From Pohlia nutans (taxonomy: Eukaryota > Streptophyta > Bryopsida > Bryales > Mniaceae): DNA of 64,000 nucleotides. The DNA is taken from positions 32,331,811-32,395,810 of the forward strand of contig CM040085.1 in the NCBI GenBank assembly GCA_022496805.1. The letters run 5' to 3'. This document shows positions 1-11,668 of this stretch, in pieces. The translations under genes and the position numbers were made by a program. How positions within the stretch are numbered: position 1 is the stretch's first letter; every line of letters starts with the position of its first letter. Below the pieces are notes generated by a model. That model was not told the origin of the DNA. It did not search any database and saw only the letters and a list, made by a program, of their open reading frames with translations.

Positions 1-1606
1 TTCCATATTATAAAAGATTCTCTTATTGTATATGCTTTTGGACACCAACACACTGTATATTAAATAAACTATGAAATTTCTAAATTCTAATTATGGTATA
101 TTAATTATTGACGTTATGTTTTCAAATTCACAGTTTATTTATAGATAATACTTAATAGCTAGGGATCAATTTTGGATATAGATCACAATGAGGTCACTTT
201 ATCATAAATCTGAAAGAAATTGATTATATGTGAAAACTACATAGAACCATGTATTGTGCAATATAATCTTATTTAATGTAGTTTTCATATCAGATTCTAT
301 CTTGAAAATGATTTTTTTTAAATTATTCTGATTACATAAAAAATAAAAATCTTACATAATTATAATATAATATTTGTGTGTTTTTAAATTCTAATATAAT
401 ATGCAATATGGTAATTGTGTATACCACACATTCCATATTTAATAGATTTTTTTTAGAAAATCATCTTTCTCAATTGTCTTGACGTTGTTGTTATAAAACA
501 AAAATGATACAGGTTCTTTTGTAAATGTAATTGTCTTGAAGACAATTTCATGAGGTATAGAACAAATAAACTACTAATTCCCACACAAATAGTTGAATTG
601 AGTGATTGAATGAATTTGTGCACTCAATAGTGGGAGCACAATTGAATTGAATATTCTACAAATCATTATAGAGTCTTGAAAGCAAACCAAACAAGAGCAT
701 TGGTCATGATCATTGTTGAATTATCATTATACTTTATAGAATCTGGCTTGGGTTTCCAACATAGGACAACCTTCACATTGCCAGACTTGCTTGTTATTTT
801 TAAATGGCCATAAATGCATTCAACCATGTACTACCAAGCCAATCTCTGTATTCAGACCCTTGCCAAAGCTATGTCTGCCACGTGCCACCCCAAGCCTCTT
901 TCAGAACAATTGCCCATGCCTCGAGCTCCCCACTCCTCGCTCACAACAGCTATTCACGTTCTGTTTCTCCTCCCTCGACGAATTTTGGACAATGACCACA
1001 ATCTTGTCATCATAAATTTATCATAGTTATTAACTCCTAACAGTCCATAACGCCCCCACGCAGCAATAGAACTAAAAAGTGAGGAAGTTCGAGTTGTTGG
1101 GCCGTAAAATTGTAGAGTGAGCAACAAAGAAGCCCTAACTCTTTTTGAAAGTTGAATTTGTGGATACTTCCTCATTGGAAATTCATGAAGTATGCAATTT
1201 TTGGTGATTTCTTTCAGCTGCAAGACGGCTATTTGGGAGTCGCTTCACATCCTCATATCTTCTTCCTCGCACCTCTAAATTACGTGAATTTGTTTTAATA
1301 TATTTAAAATAATGATCTCTACGCATGGTAATTTTTTCATAATTTTGAGAGCACTTTTGGACAATCCGATTTCAGCATATGTACAAAATACTATGAACGA
1401 GTTCCATCGATCTTTGAAGAGTGGCAATTTATCAAAATTTGTGCAATTTTCTTGATCCTTTTTTCATACGAAAGCAACATAAGTCTTTTTTATTTTCAAC
1501 AGTGCCGATCATCTAAAGCATCCCACACCAATGAGGAATTGAGCTTGTTACAAGAACTAGTCAAGAAAACAAGAGCAAAGTTCAACACCCCCCGGTCCTT
1601 GAGGGA
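1..1606. other. AT-rich intergenic DNA, no gene seen
   Basis: No open frame here looks like a protein. The short frames at 790-1220 overlap one another on both strands and have no recognisable content. The sequence is AT-rich and not obviously repetitive, and it ends at the TTAA that begins the first MITE. Confidence 0.6.
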
Positions 1607-2023
1607 TTAACCCCTAAACGTCCTCACCTTCCCCAAATTTGGCAGTTTTGCAAAGATAATAGATATTTAACTAATTATGGACAAAACGACGAATTCTGGA
1701 CAAAATGACAAATTCTAAACAATTTGCAAAAAATAGTAGAAAATGCTCAATTCTCAACAATTGAAACTTTTATCAGTGGTTAGCCAGATTATATCAGCCA
1801 CCGGCCGACACTTTTAAGAGATTTTTTTCTTTTAACTGATATTTAACTAATTATGGACTTTCAAAAGTCCAGAAATAATATTGAATGCATTCGCCGAGGC
1901 GCTGAAAAAATTAAAAAACAGCTTTTTGAAGTGAAAGATGTCCACATGCAGATATTTTTGCTTCAAAAAAGGTCAAAACAATGAATATTAGCCTATAATT
2001 AGGTCACATAACTGATTTTTGGC

Positions 2024-2058
<35 letters not shown>

Positions 2059-2956
2059 ATATTTTATTTCCTCAAAAGTGTCGGCCGGCAGCCGATATAA
2101 TCCGGCTACCCACCAATAAAAGTTTCAATTGTCCAAAATTGAGCATTTTCTAGAATTATTGGCAAATTGTTGAGAATTTGTCATTTTGTCCAGAATTCGT
2201 CGTTTTGTCCATAATTAGTTAAATATCTTTTTTTTTTTCTTTTTTTCTTTTTTCTTTTTTGGCCAAAAATCAATTATGTGACCTAACTATAGGCTAATAT
2301 TCATTGTTTTGACCTTTTTTGAAGCAAAAAAGTATGCATGTGAACATCTTTCACTTTAAAAATTTATTTTTAAATTTTTTCGGTGCCTCGGCGGATGCAT
2401 TCAATATTATTTCTAGACTTTTAAAAGTCTATAATTAGATAAATATCAGTTAGATGCGTTATATAAGAGGGATATTTGGAACTTGATGTATGAATAAATG
2501 TTGTACATTATGAATTTTAGATTCTATCCATATAGTTAGATCTATGATTGCTACCACCAATATTTTTGTATAAAATTTGAAATTCTTTTGTAATTCGATT
2601 ACGAATAACATATTGACAATCTAAGGATGAAATTTGTTATGATGGTTGAAATGTAATACTCTAACTATAGTGATTTTTTTAAGATTATTTTGTTGCTAGA
2701 TTTTATAAGTTGACTTTTTCAAGAGCACTTTTACACTGAAATCTTCAAAAAAATTGGTGGAACAATGTGACATGAAATGAGTCATAAAATTTTCACAAAT
2801 CATCCCCTTTCTAATCGGATCACACATGCATGAAGCTAACTTCCTATAAAAAATTCATTAAAAAATCCACACTGCAAAAAGTGCATGATGGATGAAAAAT
2901 AAGAGTTCAAATATGTTCATTGTCCATGTCTGGACGATTGGACGTTTAGGGGTTAA
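1607..2956. mobile_element. TTAA-type MITE, copy M1, with a nested insertion
   Basis: The element starts with TTAA (1607-1610) followed by CCCCTAAACGTCC and ends with GGACGTTTAGGGG followed by TTAA (2953-2956). The 13 bases inside each TTAA are exact inverted repeats. A TTAA target duplication next to CCC-starting ends is the hallmark of piggyBac-type transposition, so I infer a non-autonomous piggyBac-like element; no transposase is encoded. Its right part matches M7 (45485-46002) in inverted orientation, sharing a long stretch around 2450-2950. A separate inverted-repeat structure (1661-2451) is inserted in it and explains its greater length. Confidence 0.75.
1661..2451. repeat. Interleaved inverted repeats (A-B-A'-B')
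   Basis: Four blocks of about 160-195 bases lie in the order A (1661-1830), B (1834-2028), A' (2069-2227), B' (2258-2451), where the primed blocks are reverse complements. A and B both begin with the same run, GATATTTAACTAATTATGGAC, so both look like transposon ends. Simple nesting of two foldback elements would give A-B-B'-A', not this interlocked order. Long T tracts (about 2030-2055 and 2228-2258) separate the blocks. No coding capacity is seen. Confidence 0.7.
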
Positions 2957-5081
2957 GGAATATGACTACACATTCCTATTTCTTTTTCAACGTGATTTAC
3001 TAATCAAAAAATGGTGGATCATATCAAAAAAATTCTCAAAGATTCTTACAAAACTAAGGATATGGGGCTTAGTTTGTCCTTCGAAGGTTAACTCATTGTA
3101 TGGGGTCTCAAAAGCGACATGATCCCTACATACTAAACTCAATGCATTAGATTACAATTGTTATTTCTTTTTTTCAACTAAATTATTAGTGTGGAGGTGG
3201 AGTAGGAACTAATTGAAACTAAATAAGTTAACCCAAGTGGGCCCAATATTGAACTATTCTTAATACAAACGGTGGCCTTTGGGAACCAAACAATAATACC
3301 ACAATTTGGTACCCAAAGCCATCACCAAATTTTCAATAGTGACCTTAGACTCCTAATAGTCTACCACTATTGCTTAGAGCATCCACACCCTCTCATTGAC
3401 GTCAAATGAAACGTGAATGAAAATTGCTTGTATTTAACGTTGTTTTTCATAAAGAGAGCCACGAAATATGAACAAGATATAGTGTTACGTCAATACGACC
3501 CTCTATAACTAATTTAAGAAAAGGCTCGATATCCTAAATTGATGAACAATAATCATTATCCATGTATAGTGGTTGTGATTGACTCACAGACTATATAGAG
3601 GGACACAAGGGTTCAAGAGCTTGTCACAACAAATTTTGGATGTGATGATAGTAGTTCAATAGTCAAAGTGAAAATCGAGAATGAAGTGTGTGAATGCTCT
3701 AAATTACTGTAGTATCCAAATACCACCTTTCTAGATTGATGGTGGGCCAATGTCAACAAAAGGAATCATATGTTATAGTCATTAACCTTAGAGTATTGTA
3801 GTGGATTTCAGTAGTTTTTTCCATTATGATTTATACTATTAGAAATGGAATGGATTAAATGAGAAAGTAACTGTACTATTGTATTCTCAACTGGAGTGGA
3901 ATTTTTTCCAAAATTAGAGAATCATGGGCAATGGTATAATATGGGTACTTCTAACTCTTAAATCACCCCCTACGGCAACTTTGAATGACTCTCTCTCTAA
4001 AACAAAATAAAAGATGAATTGACCGGATGTGGTTTTGAATTTCTACACTCATGAAGTACACAAAAAAATTCACGTAAAAATTGAAGAGTTTTAAAGATTT
4101 TAAAAGAGAATTTTTGAACAAAAAACAGAGTTTGTCCCAACTAATTAAAAACATCCAAATCATTTGTTTAAAATATCTAATGACGTCATTTGGTTCCAAT
4201 TTTTGATTTAAAGTACATCTACATATGTGTTGTTTGAAATGATCAATTTGAAGAATTAAACATAGTATTTACTTTGTACAACAATGCCTGCAAATGTTGT
4301 TTTTTGGCAATTTTTTCCACGAAGCATAAAAACATGAAAATTAATTTATTCAGTTAAAAAGTTGAACTTGAATTAAAGAATTTCATGTCATCTAGCTCTG
4401 GGTTTTTTTTTAAATTAATTTTTTTAAAATTTTAGTCAATTGAAATGGACAAATTTGTCAAAATTTGGAAAACAAATACACGTTTAAAATTTTGAAATTT
4501 CAACAAAATTTTCCACTTCAATTAGTCCATTGTCCTCATCCAATGGTGGAACTGCAAGATTATAATATGTCTTTGAACCGTATAATGCACTCTCAAAAAT
4601 GAGATTTTGGAGGGTGTGTGACTTCAAAGTTAAATATAATTTTGGTTAAATTTTCTAAAATGAAAATGACGCGGTTCAGCAATGCCCTATGTTAACACCT
4701 CTCCATTGCAATCTTTCATATCAAGAACGGACTCACACATAATTATTGTGAATTTTATAAGTGAAAGTGACTTTATCCGCATACGGTTTAGGACAAAAAT
4801 TTATATGTTAAAAATTGAAAGAAGTTAGTACATTGATCAAGATCGGAATACATTCAATTCTGGAACATGAACAAGAGAACACAATCCAAAAAAAAAGGAA
4901 ATAAAAAACTTCCAAACACTAGAAATAAAACATAGTTCATGTGTTGTATTTTAGTAAGTATTTGTTGTATTTTGAGGTATTTGCAGTATTTTGGTGTCTT
5001 GAACATAGATATTTTGATAGTTGCACAACTCCAAATTAGAATTTTCTTTCTCTTGAAGATGTGTATTATAAATCTCCAAAT
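2957..5081. other. Intergenic DNA, no gene seen
   Basis: AT-rich sequence with no convincing open frame. Frames at 2892-3122 and 3963-4199 show no family features. I see no clear transposon ends between M1 and M2. Confidence 0.55.
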
Positions 5082-5656
5082 TTAACCCCTAAACGTCCCA
5101 GGGTATCCCCAGAATTAACAGTTTGAGAAAAATCATTATAAAATGCTATTTAGACGAATATTTTGGAATTGTTATACAAATGAAAGTTCTAGATTTTGAA
5201 TTTTAGATTCCATCCGTACGGTTCGATTCACTAATACTATCACCAATATTTAATTATAAAATTTGAAATTTCTTCTAAATTCGATTACAAACAAAATTTT
5301 AATATTTTTTGAGTAAAATTTGTTGGAATGGATTTGAAATGAGACACTCTTAAACGTGGTGATTCTTTGAAATTTTTGTGTTTCTTAAATCTATGACCTC
5401 ATTTTTGCAAGGCCACTTTTGAACTACAGTCAACGCAATTTTGGCTTGGTTAACGACTTGACATACTTCTACATTTGTAATTTTAGAAAAATATGTAATC
5501 AAGTATGGCTAAATCCAACCGTTAGATAGGACAACAACTTGATGAAGAATCTCCAAAAAAATTGAATGAGTTTCATCCATGAAGTAATGTGAGTGTAGTG
5601 TGAGTTGGAATCTGTTCGTTGTCCAGAAATTGGACGCTGGGACGTTTAGGGGTTAA
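5082..5656. mobile_element. TTAA-type MITE, copy M2
   Basis: TTAA at 5082-5085 followed by CCCCTAAACGTCCCAG, and CTGGGACGTTTAGGGG followed by TTAA at 5653-5656. The inner sequence shares blocks with M1 and M7, including a stretch near 5190-5290 with the order ATTTTAGATTC, then ACCAATATTT, then TATAAAATTTGAAATT. The 575-bp length and lack of a frame fit a non-autonomous element. Confidence 0.8.
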
Positions 5657-5696
5657 ACTTTACAATTCAAAATCCAATTCTTCATGGATTTTCTGT

Positions 5697-6100
5697 TAAG
5701 GTAGGATGCCCTAAAACCACCACCTCCTCTAATTATGACATGTAGACCTTTCTTGGGGCCACCACAGTTGAGACTCAAAACCATCAATTTCACTATTCAA
5801 GTAGACCAATGGCACGCCAAGCATTGCGAAGAAATAGTTGATGGTTTTGGGTATCATTATGAGTGAAAGTTAGTACCACATGGTGTGGATATGGGGAAAC
5901 CTAGAGGTTTGATTTGGGTCACATGTTACTTTCCACTTTGGAATTTTGTATAAAATTGACAAATGCGAATTAGATGTTGCAAATTTTGGCAATCCTCATC
6001 AAAACCTATTTCGAATGTGGTCATATATATTTTTCGAATCTAGCACTGCCAAAAATAGGCCAGATTGCTTAAGTTGGTGGTTTTAGGACAATCAACCTTA
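5697..6100. mobile_element. MITE of the TAAGGTAGG...CCTAAAACCACCA family
   Basis: The left end reads TAAGGTAGGATGCCCTAAAA then CCACCA, and the right end is an imperfect inverted copy ending ...ATCAACCTTA. A diverged relative of similar length and order of internal blocks lies at about 43460-43855. Shorter elements with the same terminal motif lie at 57813-58033 and 59457-59682. No coding capacity; the target duplication is not clear. Confidence 0.55.
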
Positions 6101-6389
6101 TTTGCATTTCTGACACTCCAGTGACCAGAATGTGGTCAGCTAGGCAATAAAGGTTAAAAGCAGACCAATTTTCAACAAAAGGTCGCTCTCTGTGTTGTAC
6201 AGGATGGAGTGAGCATAGAGACAAGAAGAGTCCCGACTCCCGAGGCTAGTGGTGAGTCCCTAGCGTGTTGGCTCTGTACTTTATTATTTTGTAATTGAAT
6301 TTGTTTAATTTATACCAAAAAAAAATTGAAACCCAGCCAGCAAGCTACTGTACTTAACATAGACCCGGAATTTTCTCTTAAGCTACAGT

Positions 6390-9183
6390 GCACGTCTGCA
6401 TGCTAGATTCTAACTACTACAAAACCCCAGATAAAAGTAGCTCCTCCCAGCTCTTTTCGTTGCAAAGTATGTTTCGTTACGGCTCTCGTGCGCCGGCCGG
6501 CCGCACGCTTCGAATGGATGACTTTCATCCACACAGGACGGATAGCTACTTTGGCTCTTGCGATTACATGAACTGAACTAGTAGTCACCAGCGTTTGTAT
6601 CGCCCTGAATTCCTACTACAACTTATCCCTTGGCAATTTGATGGAGGTGGAAACTGATGGAAACTGAAGAATTCTGGCACCTTCCCCGAATTCATGAGAC
6701 TGAAAATTCAATCCAATCCAGGACGTACACTTAGAAATCTAGCATAATTCTTGATAGTGAGTCGCCCTACCATTGTACTAGTACTTTCTGTCAAGCTTTG
6801 GTGCGCGCGCGGCTGGTTTTGTGAGTTGGGGATTTGCAGATGTCACAATGAAGCGTTTTGTGTCGGTGCAACTGGGTTACAGGATGGTCGACGATGCTTG
6901 GACGGGGCCTGCGTTGATCGAGGTGTCGACGGCTGAATTTGTTCATTCTTTGAGATAATGTTCCGACAGTTTGCTCTAGAGGTTCATTCATGTTCAGCAT
7001 GACTCGAGCTTAGATTGCAGACTTTTATGAGCCAAATTTGGATCAAGGGCACAACTGAAAATGCTGTTCTTCAAGTCCAATTCGAAGTGGGGCATGAACA
7101 AGACGAACACGGTGTTAGCTCTAGCGCTTCTGCTCTTGCTGACCCTTCAGATCCTCACATGGAACGGACGCCTGGCTCTGCATGAGTATCCACGCCTAGT
7201 GCACGATCTTCCGGTTCCTGGAGGCCTAGCCATACAGAACCTAACTGGTGAGATCTTGTTAAAAATAATTGATGATTTTGGCTTGTTTTTGTTCTAATTT
7301 TAATTTTTAAACCAAATTGGTATTACGTCAACTATTCGTTTTGGGGAAGATTTCACAATCAGGGGAACACAGCTAAAGTTTTACCGCTGGTTGCATTGCA
7401 AAGGTTTAGGGTTAGAAGGATATTTGTCATGTTTTCCTTGTTGTGGGATTTTCCATGAATTGTCGTCGAAACTGATCCATGGAGTGGTTCTGTATGGGTA
7501 GAAACCTTGTGCAGATTTCTTTGTGCATGCAGTTTGCAAAAAAATGTATGCAGGCATGTTAGCTCTCTTGTTCACTTGCTTGTGTGGGCTTGGCATGAAG
7601 TAGCTGCTGCAACGCTACCACCGAATTCTTATTTCCCGGACTCCGACTCCGACATCTGGCATTGTAAGCAACACCACATGGACGTGGAATCGTACCAGGA
7701 TTGGTTGACAGGGAACTTCACCGATGAGCAGGCGCTTTGTGCCGCTCATCGCCGCGCGAAGCGGCCCATGGCCGCGGGCACACCCCGCATCGCGTTTCTG
7801 TTCCTCACGCGAGGCCCTATGCCCATGGAGCCAGTGTGGCGCCAGTTCTTCGCGGGGCATGAGGCGCAATTCTCCCTCTACGTCCACGTCACCGATCGCG
7901 GGTTCGAATACCCGCAGGAGTCTCTCTTCCACAACCGGACCATCCCCAGCAAGCCCATCGACAACAAGATGGAAATCTCGCTCCCGGAGGCCCTGCGACG
8001 CTTGCTAGCCTACGCGCTTCTGGACGCGACGGTCCCGAACGCCTGGTTCCACGTCGCGTGCGACGCCAGCGTCCCCATCCGCGGATTCTCCTACGTGTAC
8101 AGCCACGTCATGAGTTCCCGCCACAGCTTCGTCGAGGCGTTCTACCCGACCTCGCCGTGGTGGCGCGCCAACTGGAACACCACGGGTGACATGGCGATCC
8201 CGGATAGGCTCATGCGGAAAGGCGAGTTCTGGGTGACGCTCCACCGGCGCCACGCTGGCGTGGTCGTGGGCGACCACTACGTCTTCCCCAGGTTCAAGCA
8301 CCACTGGTACCGCTGGGGCCTGCCCTCTGAGGTTTACATTCCCACCCTCATGTCTGTTGTGGATCCCCAAGGGATTGCCAACCATTCCCTTGTTTATGTC
8401 AACTGGTTGAATCATACCGAAGGTTCCAGCTCGCCATTGGAATTCAATACTACTAATTTGACTCCAAGTGGGATCCAGGCCATTCAAAACCTCACATCCA
8501 ATGCGTATGGGTTTTATCACATTGACAAGCAATGGAATGATGACACAGAGAGCAGTTGTGTGTATAATGGAGTACCGAACTCGCCGTGTTTTCTCTTTGC
8601 CAGGAAGGTCCTTGGTGAGGACTTGGTTGTGAAAAAGCTCCTGGAATTGTCTGCAGTTTTAGGGTATGGTAGCCTGGTCTCTACAGAGAAGGTTTTTTAA
8701 AAGAATTCCACCAATGTTTTCAGGGCATAGGTTTTGTGGGGCACGCATTTATTTTAGATTTTGAAAATCCATAGTGTGGCTTGGAAAATAGTCCATAGGT
8801 CCCTAGATTCCTATTCTTAAAAACATGTTCTGTAGAAGTGGTTTAGTCTAGAGATTCCATTGAAAGTTTTTGGTTAGAGATTCCATTTGAAAGTTTTTGG
8901 CTTGAGGTAGTTATTGGACATGAGAGGCTTTTGGGGATCCACGAGATTAGAGGGCATAATTAGGTCATGTTATATAGTCTTCTGCTATTTGGAAGTGACA
9001 TCTCTCCACCACAATTGTTTATACCCTATAGTGAGTGCGTGTTACATCCAATTGTAGAAATAGTCACATGTAATGTATTTGCTACAATTTAAAGCAAACT
9101 ACTATCCAATGTAGTCATTAGTTAAAATAGCAATATGTGCGATACATATTATTATATTTGTTGAGTACAAAGCAAACAAGGTT
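6390..9183 (+). repeat. Tandem duplication, unit 1 (GT14 gene block)
   Basis: Homology to unit 2 (9545-14478) starts at GCATGCTAGAT just upstream of the first GT14 gene and ends near CAAGGTTGTGCCAC after it. Upstream sequence, both exons, the intron and about 480 bp of 3' flank are all duplicated. Unit 2 is longer because it carries a foldback element upstream of the gene and an insertion in the intron. The 9184-9544 stretch between the units is unique and holds no gene. Confidence 0.8.
7061..8700 (+). CDS. GT14 (core-2/I-branching type) glycosyltransferase, copy 1
   Basis: Two coding exons, 7061-7247 and 7604-8700, joined in phase 1 (GTGAGA donor, TAG acceptor), give about 427 aa. Exon 1 encodes a short cytoplasmic tail and one hydrophobic helix (about residues 18-33, leucine-rich), typical of a Golgi type II membrane enzyme. 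Exon 2 carries the Branch/PF02485-like domain: RIAFLFLTRGPMPMEPVW, then PIRGFSYVYSHVM, PWWRANWN, GEFWVTLHRRHAG and YIPTLMSVV. Several N-glycosylation sequons are present. Family members move a sugar onto a glycan in the Golgi; the acceptor cannot be read here. Compared with copy 2, this protein has CDAS instead of VDES before the PIRG segment, lacks the Cys of the CEIYIPT motif (SEVYIPT here) and has a longer C-terminus, so altered or reduced activity is possible. The ATG was chosen because copy 2 starts at the same place. Confidence 0.88.
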
Positions 9184-9589
9184 GTGCCACATGTGCACTT
9201 AACCTCTAAATGTCGATTAAACCCATTTTGGGTCAATTTTGATTTTCAAAGTCCCATAGCTCATAGATGGTGAGGTAGATTTGAATGTGAATTTTTTTGT
9301 AAGTACTTGATTGAATTAGCGATGTTGTGGGGATCTAAATTGGAATAGCATCAATCTACAAATTATTAGAGCTCACAGAATTAAACTATGTGAAATCTTG
9401 ACCAAGAATTACATGTTTGAATGAAGCCTTCAAGCTCAAGAATCCACTCACCGGCTTTGTGCCTGGTAGTTGTTCTATTTTGCAGCAGGTTATGAATTTT
9501 TGGTGTCATTTCACCCATGTCGATTGCAAGGCCTGTTGAGTAAGTTTGCATGCTAGATTTCTAACTACTGTACAGTGTCTGGGACTACC

Positions 9590-11060
9590 TCACAATCCAC
9601 CATTCACTAAAACTCTTCTCAAACTCGCTACAATGGTTCGTCAATCACCAAAAATTCCCCATAATACAGCTTATGTATGATCTATATTTGTGCTAAATTT
9701 GGTGCAAGATAGAGGACCGGAAATTGCAATAATGTCAATTTACCAACTTTTGTGTATAATGTAAAAAAAGCATATCCACCGGTTCCAAGAATCCAATTTT
9801 TTTGTAGAAGGTAGGAGTCGCAGTAAGGAACAATATGGTGTTATAAAGTGTTATTAACCCCTAAAGGTCCCTAGCTTTTTTGGGCTTAAAATCATCATCG
9901 CTTTTGATGTGTTATAGGTCTAAATGTAAGTGAGGTATAGAAATCTCAACCGTACAATCTTGTAACATATATGTTGTAGATCACGTGGATCAATTTTGGG
10001 GTCATTTGGCCATATAGATTGCAAGATCATAGTGTTTTAGTGCTAAAAAAGGATGCTGAAATTTTCCTAGCAACACAGTTAGAGGTGAAATTCGTTTTCA
10101 AAATTACTCAAATGAAAAAACGTTGAACTATAAAGTTGTTCAAAATCATCATATAAACACATTAGTACCAAAAAAGCCTCATGAAAAAAATTTAATGTGC
10201 CCTAAAATGGCCTTGCAATGTCAAAAAGTAGCCCGAAAAGTGACCCATTTGAACCAAAAAGCAAAAAGTGTCCAAACTAGACCCGTGCACTAAAATGACT
10301 CCCAAACATTCATAACAACATGGATTGACCTGATAATTTTACCATGATAACTAGACTTCAAGGGGAATTCAACCCAACAAGTTTTATTGAAAACGGACTT
10401 GGGATGAATGAGATACAAGCCCCCGAAGTTGCTGCCATCAAAATTCACAGAACTGTCCAAAAAAAAACATACCTACTTTCAAATGATCACCAAAAATTCA
10501 ATTCATCTCGGATTGATCTGAAATTTTTATCACACATTCCATACATCATGCGGGGAGTTTGTTCAAAATTTCAGCAAATTCGGACACGTTTTGCAAAAGT
10601 TACAGCACTTCGAAGGTGACTGTACCCCCAAAAACGTCCAAAATATGGACGCCGGGACGCTTAGGGGTTAATAGGTCAATCACTTTATTACATAGTTAAA
10701 CTAAAATTTGGCTTTAGTTCTTTAATTTTGAATCGCGTGTGGGCACAAAAATACCTAAGAGTACCATTTTTTTATAACACCATATTGTTCCTTGCTGCAA
10801 CTTCTACCTTCTACCAAAATTTTGAATCCTTAGAACCTTTTGTGTAATTGATATGCATTTGTTTTTTACATTAGACACAAAAGTTGATAAATTGACATTA
10901 TTACAAGTTATGGTCATCTTTCTTGCACCTAATTTAGCACAAAAATGCATAATACATAAATTCCTTTGTGAAAAGAATTTGATGATTGACAAACCATTAC
11001 AGTGAGTTTACAGTGAGTTTGAGAAGCGTTTGAGTGAATGGTGGTACACCCCAGTTGAGA
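9590..11060. mobile_element. Foldback element inserted upstream of GT14 copy 2
   Basis: Two arms of about 260-290 bp (about 9590-9850 and 10765-11060) are inverted copies: CACCATTCACT...CTTCTCAAACTC on the left is matched by the reverse complement on the right, and both arms contain the TTTGTGCTAAATT and GAAGGTAGAAG-like blocks. Unit 1 of the duplication lacks this segment, so it entered unit 2 afterwards. MITE M3 lies between the arms. There is no coding capacity; the termini are only approximate. Confidence 0.65.
9854..10671. mobile_element. TTAA-type MITE, copy M3
   Basis: TTAA at 9854-9857 then CCCCTAAAGGTCCC; at the right, GGGACGCTTAGGGG then TTAA at 10668-10671. It is 818 bp with no credible coding content: the 91-residue frame at 10344-10619 resembles nothing I know and ends at the terminal repeat. 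It sits inside the foldback element, so it inserted later. Confidence 0.78.
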
Positions 11061-11668
11061 GAAGCACCTCCCCAGCTTTTTGTCCGTATGTTTCGTTACT
11101 ATGCCAAGCGCGCCGCACGCACGCTTCGAATGGATGACTTTCATCACACAAGACAGATAGCTCGTGCGATTACATCAACTAAACTTAGTCACCAGCACCG
11201 TCCAATTCATCTCGTCGCAATTTGATGGATTCATGTGGAAACTGATGGAAGTTGGAAACTGCCGAATTCTGGCACCTTCGCCGAATTCAGGAGCTTTCGC
11301 GCCTCGCGTTTTACGGAAATCACTCGTCGATCCAGGACGAACACCTTGACAGAATCTAGCATTATTCTTCATAGTGCGTCGCCCTATCATTGCACTAGAA
11401 CTTGATGATGAGTGCGGCTGGTTTTGTGAGTTGGGGATTTGCAGATGTCACAATGAAACGTTTTGTGCCTGTGGAACTGGGTTACGACGATGCTTGGACG
11501 GGGCCTGCGTTGATCGAGGCGTCGACGGCTGAATTTATTCATTCTGTGAGATAATGTTCCGACAGTTTGCTTGAGAGGTTCATTCATGTACTAGCTTGGA
11601 CTTGAGCGTAGATTGCAGAGTTTTATGAGCCTACTCTCAGCTTCGGTGGATCTAGGTCACAAGTGAAG

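Noticed and set aside
1611..1620. CCCCTAAAC motifs as telomere-like (CCCTAAA) DNA or telo-boxes
   Set aside because: Each occurs once per site, always next to TTAA and paired with an inverted copy, which fits transposon ends better than interstitial telomere repeats.
8005..8532. Minus-strand frame of 175 residues (and 13367-13882) opposite the GT14 genes
   Set aside because: Both are antisense shadows of the GC-rich GT14 exon 2.
10344..10619. 91-residue frame in M3 as a transposase remnant
   Set aside because: No catalytic or zinc-binding motif, and the related M1, M2 and M7 copies do not keep an equivalent frame.
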